A stretch of DNA of 64,000 nt from the NCBI GenBank assembly GCA_037127255.1, contig JBANSL010000004.1, positions 4,278,001 through 4,342,000 of the forward strand. The letters are read 5' to 3'. The notes below the pieces were generated by a model. That model saw only the letters and a list, made by a program, of their open reading frames with translations, was not told the origin of the DNA and made no database searches. A program made the position numbers and the translations under genes. This stretch comes from Persicaria tinctoria. Taxonomy: Eukaryota; Streptophyta; Magnoliopsida; Caryophyllales; Polygonaceae. Position 1 is the stretch's first letter. Each line of letters starts with the position of its first letter. Shown in pieces: positions 11,754-22,176 of the stretch.

Positions 11754-11935
11754 TTTTACAAAGACATTGCTTCTAAAATTATAAGTATAAGGGGTGGATT
11801 TAAATCATACATTTAATGTGTTTTCTACTATATTTTTTACAACAAAGATTGTATCTTATATATATCTTCAAAAAAAATATTCGATAATATAGTTGAGCCC
11901 CCCTCTGGATTTTTTTCTGGATCCGCCCCTGATTG
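11754..11935. mobile_element. Terminal part of a CAGGGGCGGATCC-type element
   Basis: The right end, ggatccgcccctg at 11920-11932, is the reverse complement of the terminus of the hAT-like family seen complete at 42169-42521. The left border was not found. A stretch at 11754-11793 (cattgcttctaaaattataa and following) also occurs inverted at about 63042-63075, next to a SINE-like sequence. Confidence 0.45.
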
Positions 11936-12585
11936 TTTATATGCATGTTGTGCTTATCTATATTGTGCATTTATTTTTTATATTGTGTGTAATTATATGT
12001 ATAATATGTCTAGTGTGTGTATATATATATGAAAATTCGTAAAATATAAAAATATTATAAATCTATATATGTTATGCTCTTAAAAACCGCAAAATATATA
12101 AGAATTTTAGATTTTTTTTATAATATTTTTTTATTTGAGTGACTGTGTGGGATTGGAAAAAAAAATAGTAAATTCTGTCCCGGACCCACCCTGCAAAAAT
12201 TACCCGGGACATGACGTGTGACGACTCTCATCCCGTCTCGTCCCGTGCCAACCATAGTCTTAAGCCTTGAAAGGCGTGGATCCTTGGTGCTTTCCTAGGT
12301 TCTAAGCTTGGTTCAAATCAGATGAGAAAAGTTTTTCAAAGCAAAAATGAATGAAATTGTTCTAAAAAGGACTTCAAAAGTCAAAAGAAAGGTACAAATT
12401 AATTCCATCGGCAGTTGTCTTGAAATAGAAGCAAAAGTTCATTTCCCTTTCTTGTGTTCAAACATACCAATGTAAATAAAATAAACTGCAGTGTAAACCG
12501 ATTTGTGTTCAAACATACCAATTAATGTAAACAAACAAATTCCAAGTAAATGTAAATATGTAATGAAAGAAAATCTATAATACTA
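11936..12585. other. Intergenic, AT-rich
   Basis: No gene or element was recognised. A gccttgaaaggcgtgg-type stretch at 12255-12300 and a GGGACATGACGTGTGACGAC stretch near 12208 resemble transposon debris, but no border is visible. Confidence 0.3.
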
Positions 12586-12642
12586 GCTCTATATATTGAG
12601 CATAGACCTACAAAAGAAAATATGTACTTACCACACATCAAA

Positions 12643-14070
12643 ATGGGTTGTTTAGCTTTTTCCATATCTGTAGCCCTTGTGTTTCTCAACTTGTTTGGAG
12701 TGTATGAGAGTTGCATTGAGAGTGAGAGACTTGCCCTCCTCGACTTTAAGAAAAGCTTTGTGTCAACTCTTCCCGACGACAGCCTCTCTTCCTGGAAATC
12801 TAGTGAGGAGGAGGATTGTTGTAACTGGGTTGGGATTTCTTGTGACAATTTCACAGGGCATGTTGTATCCCTACATCTTAGCTATGAGCTCCTCAAAAGT
12901 AATAAACTTCGACCTACGTTGCTTGAACTGCAACACTTGGAGAGTTTGGACCTGTCCGTTAACGAGTTTTCCATGAAAATCCCAGAGTTCATTGGTTCTT
13001 TAAGCAAGTTGACACACTTTAATGTTTGGGCTGCTGGATTTTATGGTAAGATTCCTCCTCGATCACCTTGGCAACCTCTCTAGCCTCCAATATTTAGAAC
13101 TCAGCAATACCGGTTTGTCTAGTGACAGCTTTGAATGGGTTTCTAAGCTTTCTGCATTAGAATTTCTTATTGCAGATGGAATCAATTTCAGTGAAGCTAA
13201 GGATTGGCTTTACGCCATCAAAAGGCTTCCACTGTTATCTAATTTTTCGTGCTTTAGTTGCTCTCTTCCCCTACCTCTTTCACCATCGACTACTAATTCA
13301 TCCACTTCTTCTCTACGTGAACTTGCTCTTTCAGAAGCAATCTTAAGTCCCTCGAGTCTTTTTGTTTTGATAAATAGCACAAGAAAACTGTCAGCACTTT
13401 TTCTGCAAGATGTGTCTTTTGAAGGTCCATTTCCAAATATTTTTCCCAATCTGAATTCCTTGGAAACACTTTACATATCGGGCAATTACATTGACGACAG
13501 AATATTAAAATCCATTGGAAATCTATCCAACTTGAGGGATTTTTCTGCAAGTTATAGCCTAAATCAAACATCTATTCAAGCCTTGACTAGTTTTGCTGAT
13601 AGTTCATTGACCTCCTTGGACTTGAGATCAAACAACTTTACTGGTACTATTCCTCCCATGTTGAGATTCCCATCACTTGAAACTTTGGATCTGAGGAACA
13701 ATCGTTTTGAGAGCTTTTCGCCACAAAATTCAATGATCCCTCTAAAAGCTCAAGATTCTTCGGATATTTTCTCGATTAATGATAGCCTTGAGCATACCCC
13801 TTGTTATTTCCCTTCATATCTTCGTGAACTTTATTTGTTATTAAATTCCTTAGAAGGTGTATTATCGGATTCATACTTCTCTAATCTTTCAAATTTAGAA
13901 ATTTTAGACCTTTCGAATAATCCAAATTTGACAGTTAGTTTCATAAAACCTCTTCCTCAACTACTGTCAATACTTTTGAATTCATGCAAGTTGGGGCCTA
14001 ATTTTCCAACTTGGCTTGTTACACAAAAGAGCTGTGGAGCTAGACATTCTAAACTGTAAATTTTAGTTTA
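12643..14070 (+). pseudogene. LRR receptor-like protein gene, frameshifted and truncated
   Basis: ATG at 12643 begins MGCLAFSISVALVFLNLFG, a signal peptide. It is followed by the N-terminal LRR cap (CIESERLALLDFKKSF, DCCNWVGISCDNFTGHVV) and LRRs. At about 13050 the frame breaks: four extra bases (cgat) lie between IPP and HLGNLSSL. The next frame continues through about eight more LRRs (LSSLQYLELSNTGLSS, LTSLDLRSNNFTGTIPP, LEILDLSNNPNLTVS) to TWLVTQKS. There a second, one-base shift occurs, and similarity stops at a TAG near 14067. Intact relatives have more than 20 repeats, a membrane helix and a short tail, all missing here. A TATATATT box at 12590-12597 precedes the ATG. The family includes fungal-elicitor and disease-resistance receptors. 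This copy is very unlikely to make a functional receptor. Confidence 0.88.
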
Positions 14071-14209
14071 TGAGACAAAGGTTTAGATCAGATGCGAGCA
14101 ACAAAGACAATGCTAGATCTTCAAAGAAACTCAGAGTACAATCAGGAGCAGCAATACGTTCTAGAAAAAGCAATCAAAAGCGGGTTGGTACTCGGAACTT
14201 CTTTTGAGT
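14071..14209 (+). other. Unassigned open stretch after the LRR pseudogene
   Basis: About 46 open codons, rich in Arg, Lys and Ser (MRQRFRSDASNKDNARSSKK), end with TGA at 14207-14209. It directly follows the breakpoint of the LRR gene. It could be the tail of another gene joined by rearrangement, or part of the 3' untranslated region of the kinase gene on the other strand. Not recognised. Confidence 0.2.
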
Positions 14210-14559
14210 TGAAATGATCGGCTATGGATGCCGAAAATTCAGCCATATCCTTCAGATTAAATTATGACATTAAAACCGACTTCCTTAAAAACACTCATCA
14301 CAGATACAGTGAACCCGAGAACTCGATAACAAGCAGTTTGAAAGGACCCATAAGCAATGAACATTAATGCAAGTAAACCAATACCTTGATACATAAATTT
14401 ATACAATGGGAATAGACAGCAACCTGGCCGAGCACCAGCAACTAAGCCAACCGGCAGGCCCTATTCCAATCAATGGTAACCCAGAGGGAAGCCAAGGGCA
14501 ACCATCAGACCTGAGCTAACCTTGACTAGGCAAAATGTTAGCCACTACAAAGAACAGCA

Positions 14560-17500
14560 CTACACGGTCCTCCCGTAGCTCAGACAAGCAAGGTACAGAT
14601 TCTTCGCCCACTTATCCTGCACATAAATGTGAAATCATGCATCAGTACATCCGCTGTTAGCGATTTGCCTCCTAACTAACTGGCAACTACTACACAGTAG
14701 ACAGTTGAAAAGGATAAAAGATGTTTTTTTTTGTGGGCAGTGATGTTATGTAGATCATTATCAGATAGAGAATTTACAAATGGAGAAATCAGGTTGCTTT
14801 CGACAAAGTCTTGGTTGAGAGATAAGCACAGATTCATTCGCAACAGAGTTGCGGATTACTTGAGTTTGGAAAGATAAAAGCTACTATAACAAGTAGACCA
14901 ACCCTAGAGCGTCAATAATGGTGTCCTGTAGGCCATCCCCAAGGAGTGGATTAAGGTCAACACGGATGGATCCGTTTGAGGGGATGGCTGGCTTTGGCTG
15001 CCAGTGTTATTAGAAATACTTTGGGGGAGTGTCAACAAGGTTTTGTTCATCACTTAGGATCTTGTGCAGTGCCTTGCAAGGTCTTTAAGCTGGAAAGTGG
15101 TTACAAATCTATGATTTTGGAAACAGACTCACGACGGGCAACTACAGGATCTAGAATATCCAGTTTTGTCATGTCTACAGTGAGCCAAAATGCCAAATGA
15201 TGTCATGGATTATCTTGCAAACTATGCTTCTAATTTCCCAATTCAGTTTCAAATATTGTTTGACCCTCCCAAGTGAGTAGTTGAACTTCTGCTATGTGAT
15301 GCAAGAGGTTGGACAGTTCCCAGATTGATTACTACTTGGCCCTTTTTATTAATAATAATAAAAGTGCGTGTAGATGCACAGAGAATGCTGCTTCTCCTTC
15401 CGACCAAAAAAAAGATAGAGAATATACAACTGAATTTACCTTCACATGAGTGCTAGGAAATTGGGAGGTTCGTAGCGTTTCCTGAGTTTCATCACCTGGA
15501 CTTCGTTTGGGCTTACTCAAGATAAGAGCTGTCTGGTCCAGATTAGCAGCTGTTGATGTTATACGATAACCCTTGTCCCAGCGCTTATGGATGCCCTCAC
15601 TTGGATACAGAAAATCTAGCTCCACAACCTACATGATACCAAAACCAACCAAACATCAGAAGCAGTCAATGATGAAACATATTTCCAAAAGATCAAAAAA
15701 TAGATTATGGGTCCAAATATTAGAAGCAAGATTAATTAAAGAAAAATTAAGAGACATAAATAAAAAGGTAGATAAGCTGAACCTGATCGCTGAAGCCAGC
15801 ATTGCGGGACATAACAACACCCCATCTGGATCCAGCAGTAGCCATTGAAGTCACATGGAATCCTTCCCGCCATTTTTTATTTATCCACTTGAAGGGGAAA
15901 GATTCACTTACTTTATACGATTGTTGAGTATACTGAGTGCCTGTAAATATAATGATGAGTTTTCAAATACCCTTGAATTAAATTGCTTTATACTACATAC
16001 AGGCTGAACTTTATAACCTTGCAAGCTACCATAAATTAAAAGATAAGGACATATTGGGTACAACCATAACCAACGGCCAGTTTCTTCTTATATATTACTC
16101 TGAATAATTGACTGCAGCCAAAGCTCCAAACTGACTTCGGAAAATGACTTTGGCCAGAAAGAGATGAACCTCGACAAACTTTACTTTCTTCATGGTGATT
16201 CAGACAACTTCCCAAATTATTACTAGAAACGTATAGTATTTTTTTAAACTCAAAAGATAACAAACCTTTGGACATCACCACAAGAGAGTTTCCATTAGAA
16301 GACCCAGCAACTGAACTTATGTAAAAGTTCTTCTCCCACTGCTCCATGATCCACTCCTGCATAGTTTAGATCATTAATAAGATCACTCTATTTCACCTAA
16401 TTCTTAAAATAGTAACATACGGACAACACTATTAATCAAATGAATAAATCCAGATCATGTGCATCCACCTTGTGCAAGAATGAAGGAGACAATTCATAGG
16501 TTTGACTTGTGAAGCCAGTGCCAGCGTCCATGACTACCGCCCAAAGGTTAGAACAAGATGAAACAGAGCTTATGAGCAAGCCATCTCCTTTCCCTTTTTC
16601 CACATGTTGTGTCAATCTAGTGTCAGCAACATTATAATGATACCTAGCAACATTTGAAGTACAGAATGATTTCAGCAGCAAAAGGCAAATGCGAATGAAT
16701 TGATGCACCCATGACTTGTGTGATAGAAAACAACTTAATATTGGGTACCAAAATCATCAGCTGAATATGTCAACAAAACTTACCTCTGCTTCATAGGCCG
16801 CCTAGCATTGTAAATTGAGATCCACTGTGTAGCAGGAACTCCCAAACGCACCCTCTTCTTTGCTTGCTCATCACCGTCTCCCTCGTCACTTAATCTACTA
16901 CGCTTGTTCCCAACCTGGATGAAAAACGGGTAAGGAGACTCATTAAAGAGGTTTTATTCTATTTGAGGAAAGGAATTACCACATGCTGGATTACCTTTTG
17001 TGCGCCATCAGTGTTTAGGGGCCTCACAGCTGGATTTGGTCCAATTAATCCATCAAACAGTGATATCAACTTGGAATAGTTGGGTTCTTCATCAAATTTA
17101 ATATTCACCACAGCTTCAACAAATTGCTTAAGTGGTTGAGGGCAGAAATAACACATGGCTTCAGCAGGGGTACTCATCTTGTTCTTGCAAACTAGGAATG
17201 ATTTATTGTCACCCTTAACAATGAAAAAGTGAAGATGATATAATCAATTATCCCCCTATATGTGGTGGCAGGAAACACTAATCAGGAAAAATAGAACTTC
17301 TCTTGTACCTGATATCCTTGCCAAGGCAACCTGCCTTTGTGGAGAAAAATCAGAGTGTATGCAAGAGATTCCAAATCATCTCTTCTGCTTGCAGTTCTTC
17401 CTAAATGAGCATGCACACTAGCATAACGTACAGTGCCCCTGTTTCGAAGCATAAGAGATTCAGAATCCAAAACCCTTGTCTGGGAATCTGGGATATATCC

Positions 17501-19574
17501 TATGTAATTACAGGACTGTTAACATATCCCACCTAAACAAATCAGGGCGCTGATCGTATTCAACATGATGGCCACTAGAAACATCCCTCCATTTTGTTGC
17601 TGCAATTAAGTAAATCATTAACTCATTAAGAAAGGAAGCAATGGAAAATGCAAAGAAAGAAAAAGAAAAACGAAGAAATGGTAATATGGCATGTAGTTAC
17701 CTAGTCCAAGGTCAACAAGAAACAGCTTTTTCTCTTGAGGTGTAGATGGTTGACCAAGCAAGAAATTTTCCGGCTTTACATCACCATGCACGTAACTAAT
17801 AGTGAACAAACCCATTTAGGTGATTCATCAGCTATTCATACCCTAGATCTAAACAAATAAATAAACTACAATGACAACAATACTGGCACACTGAAAAAAA
17901 AAGAGGGACATATTGGCATACCCTTTAGAATGCAACTTTTCAAGGATAGATAAAGCTTCGACAGCAATGCAAGCCACCATTTCAGATGACATCCTGCACA
18001 TATAATAACAAGATCAACAAACGCATAGACATCACATATGGAACCCAATGTCGTTGCAGAAGCAATATGCACACATCGTGAATACCTTTTGTTCCTGTAA
18101 TAAGAAAACAGATGTGTTCATCAAGTTGAAACAGAGAGACAAATGTTATGCAAGCAAGCAATTGTAACAATACTGATAAATTAATTGGAGTAAGGCACAG
18201 ACAAAGATCAAATGATCATCTAATAGCATGCTACAATTACTTTCAAAACAATTTGTAACATACTGGCCAAGTGACTAAACTAGAATTTACTTCGGCCATG
18301 TTTCAGAGTAGGCAAGTTCTACAACAAAATAAAAGCAAGATACTCACGACTGCCCTGACGTATTCCATACATCCCATAAGCTTGGTCCAAGGATGTCCAT
18401 AACCTGCAGTAAAGATGACCAGATGTTCAAAACTACACAAAGCATGGTATTTTAAAAGGGGAGTAAGTGGTGCATACCATCACATAATAATCCCCTTGCT
18501 TTCCCTTATAATATGCTTTAGGAATCCCATGGCTGCCTCCGAGAGTGCTGCCCAAAAAATAGAATATTTATAAATTCCCAACATCAATATTCAGTATCCC
18601 CAAATTAAATGTGTCAGTACATACTTGTACACTTGCCACTCATGTGGAGGTCCATAGTTACAACCTTTGCTGTTCCTGTGCTCGAACTTTAAAGCAACCT
18701 ATACCGAGCAAATGTGAAGAACATGAACATTCAAGGATCAAAGAACATATGTGGCATAAAACAATCTATTTGAAGAGAGCAGAAGGGCAGTTTGAATGAT
18801 TCACGGTCTCAAATCCTCCAACTCAGAAGGTTGGGTGTAACTGTGAGTGTATGGATTTGGAATGTGTTCCAATCCGGATATCAGATTCATTCATATACCC
18901 ATTGCAAACCTATACCTTACCCGTACTAATCACTGCCTAAGAGTTTACTAGAATCAGCATTACCTCCATAGCCCCTGCACCTGTTGCGCGTTCACTTCCA
19001 CCATTAACACGACGGCCAACAAACACCTGACCAAAACCACCTTTTCCCAGCTTACGTTCCAACTTATACACAGGCGAACCCCCTACTTGAACCTGCAGTG
19101 AAATTGCAAACAGAACAGCTTGACGTGACTAACTTACTACAACTGGAAAAAAAAAATCAAAAGGAAAAGCAATCGAAGTTTTCAGACAAATGAACGAGTT
19201 ACCCTCTCGGGAAATGGAGATTTGTTGCTGTCGTCGTCTCCAGTGGCCTTGTTAGCGCTTAAGCCACCACTGTCGTCCACCATATTTACCCTCCTAATAG
19301 GCGATGCCTCCTTCTCTTCCTCCTCCAACAATCGATCAAACTCGCTAGCTGTTTTCGATTTCACAATCACCAGCTCCGGTTTCTTCTCCTCCTCCTTAGC
19401 AGCTAACCTAGTCCTAGGACGACTGCCAGTTTTTCCCCTCGCTTCCTCAACCTTGACTACCGCTTCCTTGGCAACGGCGGTCCTGGTGCGAACGCGGTTC
19501 CCGACTAGATTCTCCGATTCCTTGCGCCGATCGTTCACAGATCGAAGGCGCTGGCCTTTACGAACCACAGGCAT
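14560..19574 (-). CDS. MLK (PPK) family: MUT9-like / photoregulatory protein kinase (casein kinase I family)
   Basis: Sixteen exons with GT/AG borders join to 694 codons plus TAG: 19574-19203, 19092-18964, 18698-18625, 18547-18478, 18403-18348, 17993-17922, 17795-17701, 17599-17533, 17438-17309, 17213-16995, 16914-16784, 16643-16469, 16356-16266, 15940-15783, 15628-15440, 14616-14560. Residues 1-124 are a basic, disordered N-terminus. The kinase domain begins near 125 with [11 protein letters not shown], the lysine of [18 protein letters not shown] and VDLGL (DLG in place of DFG, usual for CK1). The CK1-like [15 protein letters not shown] follows. A conserved C-terminal region with [17 protein letters not shown] and repeated W-rich units ends in [16 protein letters not shown]. 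Arabidopsis relatives (MLK1-4/PPK1-4) are nuclear kinases that phosphorylate histone H3 Thr3 and cryptochrome 2 and act in light and clock signalling. Length and exon count fit the family. The start chosen is the first ATG in frame. Confidence 0.95.
14780..15412 (+). mobile_element. 5'-truncated LINE (RNase H end) in the last kinase intron
   Basis: It starts after a 17-base target duplication (agatagagaatttacaa, 14763-14779; repeated with one mismatch at 15413-15429) and ends in a run of A. The plus-strand text [11 protein letters not shown] from 14941 and ETDSRRATT near 15120 belong to the RNase H domain found at the end of plant L1-like elements. Stops and shifts make it inactive. It lies between kinase exons 15 and 16, antisense to the gene, so it lengthens the intron without touching the coding sequence. 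Confidence 0.85.
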
Positions 19575-19970
19575 TGTTTTCCCATGCAATCAATGCAAAA
19601 GGCGATGAAACCTAGAGTTATCATTATCGACTTCAGCAACAGATCTCTGAAATCGAACCAATCATCCTCCGATTCGGCCGCGCAATTTAGGGCTCCGTAA
19701 TGAAAGCTGCTAAGGTTGGTGATTGCAGCTTGAGGATAAGGTGAGTTGCGATTGCGTTTGGATTGGTGCGCCCTGAATCTAGGGTTTGAAAGGGGGGAAA
19801 TGGAGGAGATGGAGGAGGAGAAGCAGCAGCAGCAAAGAGAAAGACGGGAGTTGATTTCACTGCGAGGCGGAAATGGAACGCGTTGGGACGCGCGCGTGGA
19901 GCGAGGGAGGTTCGGGAGTCGATTTTAAACTCATATGAACCAAACCATCAACGAACCCGGAGGTTTGGTT
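19575..19970 (-). promoter_or_regulatory. 5' UTR and promoter region of the kinase gene
   Basis: The sequence upstream of the ATG contains no competing gene. Purine/pyrimidine-asymmetric tracts (ggaggagatggaggagg, 19801-19830) and an agggtttga element on the plus strand are typical of plant housekeeping-gene leaders. No clear TATA box was seen. The exact transcription start is unknown. Confidence 0.4.
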
Positions 19971-19994
19971 TGGTGCCGAACCAAAGGCCTGACC

Positions 19995-20935
19995 CGGCTA
20001 CCCCCTTATGTTCGGATGAGGGAGATGATAAGATCGTTTGCAATGCCTTGTCACCGCTAGGGATGGCAATGGGGCGGGGACTCCCAATCCCCGCGGGAAT
20101 CCCCGTTGCGGGGATGGGGGTCAAAGTAATTCCCCGTGCGGGGACGGGGTGGAGACGGGGATAGTAGTCTTCACCCCGATCCCCGCCCCGCCCCGTTGGG
20201 GAACCCCGTGGGATCCCCCGATGAGAGCATAAAATTTCCGTTTTTATTTAGATTTTACCTTATTTTAAATAATTTTGCTTTTATTTTTAAACTTTTACTT
20301 TATAATTTACATTTATGAGATATTATATATAATATTTATGTCATATTTTTTTTACATAACTTTAATAATATCTTATAGTTTTCTATTAAATGAGGGGAAC
20401 CATGAGTTTTAAATTGGGAAACCCGCGGAGAATGCAAACAGGGAAAATTAAGCGGGGACGGGGATTCCCCGATGGGGACGAGGACCCGACGGGGATGGGG
20501 ACGGGGGACATTTTTTATCCCCGAACGGGGGTGGGACGGGGACGGGGGACTTTTTACAAACGGGGACGGGGGTACTCCCCGCCCCGTTGCCATCCGTAGT
20601 CAGCGCAAAGAAAGGTTGTGTAATTGGGACGATGGCTCGTGATTTGGACGGAGCCTTGATTTTGGTCGTTGTTATGTCGGCTCGATAAGGATCTGATCTG
20701 TTGGTGGTTGAGCTGGAGATAATGGTATGGACACTCAAGACGATGGAGGTTAATGATATGGATAGCATCATCATTGAAATCGATTGTTATCGACTCATAG
20801 GACGGTTGCAAAAGAAGAATCACACTTTTAGGGGTGTGGTTGGTTCATTGTTGCACCTTGTATTGATCGAGACTTGCCCGAGGGTTGGGAGGTGCAACTA
20901 GATTTCTGTGTGTCGGGACGAAAACCAGATAACGG
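19995..20935 (+). pseudogene. LINE-type RNase H fragment split by a hAT element
   Basis: Right of the insertion, the plus strand reads GTMARDLDGALILVVVMSAR, stop, then LEIMVWTLKTMEVNDMDSI, EIDCYRLI: the RNase H fold of plant LINEs (RVT_3). The left part ends in KIVCNAL at about 20030-20050. The hAT at 20058-20598 sits between the two halves. Several stops are present. The piece is degenerate and probably old. Confidence 0.6.
20058..20598. mobile_element. hAT-type MITE with G-rich termini
   Basis: Terminal inverted repeats are tagggatggcaatggggcgg on the left and, read inward from the right, taCggatggcaaCggggcgg. An 8-base target duplication flanks it: gtcaccgc (20050-20057) and gtcagcgc (20599-20606), one mismatch. 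Both ends carry runs of gggga/ccccg; the middle is AT-rich and non-coding. Confidence 0.82.
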
Positions 20936-21005
20936 ACTTTCTTATCAAGCTATGGTTGTCATCTATTTATTTTATTACTTCTTATGACAATTTAACTTTA
21001 CCGTT

Positions 21006-22176
21006 CCAAGCTTTAATGGGTTTTTTTTTACAGTACGCATGAAGTAGATTGACAAAGCGATCTTGAAGCCATTAAAAGATAACTTGGAATGCCCTACATA
21101 GAGGGTCGCTAATAAAAAAAAACAGGCTAATATTACAATTACATAAATTTATAATTAAAATATCTAAAGAAATTGGAACTCTTGGCTTAGACGGCTTGGT
21201 CCAAAGGCTTAGACACCTTGCATGCAAGCTGATGCAATGGTCGGATCTAGTCTAGGCTTAGACGGTTGCGGTTGTGGTTCCGGATGCGATGTCTCGGACT
21301 CGCACTATATGTCTCGAACTCAAGGTCATGAGATCTGAGATTTTGGACATTTTTTGGGAAAAAGTTTTGCTCGAGATTTTAGGTTTAGGGTCAGGAATTT
21401 GGGGGCATGTAAGTGTAGATCTTGGAGGAGCCGAAGGCGGAGGTGGAGGAGATGAGGAAAAGAGCGCCAAATCAGGACAAAGAAGCACGAGCGGCTAGGA
21501 GATCGAGGGGAACGTCTCTCCGGGGCCGTCGGAGAAGGTTGGTGAAGGTAGCATGGGAAGGAGCCGTTGAACAAGGCTGATGGAGGACATGAATAGCGGC
21601 GGTGGCTGATTGAGTTGAAGAGGGTTGGTGATGGGGACATGGGCGTCCATGCCACCCCACACATCGATGGAGGAGGTAGGGGGAGTCCCACCAGGACGTT
21701 AGATAAGGGAGAATTGACGGCGGCGGGAGCTTGGACTAGTAGCTCTGTGGAGGAAGAGGATCGAAGACGGAGGGCTGTCGCTCAAACCGACGGGGAGGAG
21801 ATCGAGAGGCGTCGACGAGAGCTTAGAGAGGGTGCCGCTTAGGAGGTAAAGGGTCGCGACCGGTGGGCTATCGCATAGGCCGCCGGAGCATATGCCTAGA
21901 GGTAGGTGGCGGTGACATGTTTGAGATTTAGGGTTAAGTTTGGTGGGTTGGGGTTTTAAAGGTAGATTTAGGACTCTCATGCAATGGAGAAATGGATGTT
22001 TCAGCCTCTGAAGGAGGCCGGAGAGCGGAGGTTGGAGGTCTGATTACCAATTGACATGGATGAAGGGGATGAACAGGAGAGGAGGAGGCGATGGCTAGGG
22101 TTTTTTTGGGGGGCTACATTTCTCTCCTCCTAGGAGAGTTATTTCTTGTGTAATTGTTGTTTTCAGACGATCAATT
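21006..22176. other. Extra block relative to a sister repeat; possible insertion
   Basis: The flanks (20915-21005 and 22177 onward) are continuous in a related copy near 24810-24960, which lacks this ~1.17 kb. The block is GC-richer with frames on both strands rich in Pro, Ser and Arg (for example minus 21691-21326) but no recognised domain. No terminal repeats were found. It is either an insertion here or a deletion there. Confidence 0.4.

Noticed and set aside
19222..19608. 128-codon plus-strand ORF opposite the first kinase exon
   Set aside because: It is the antisense shadow of kinase exon 1, rich in Ser and Leu, with no motif.
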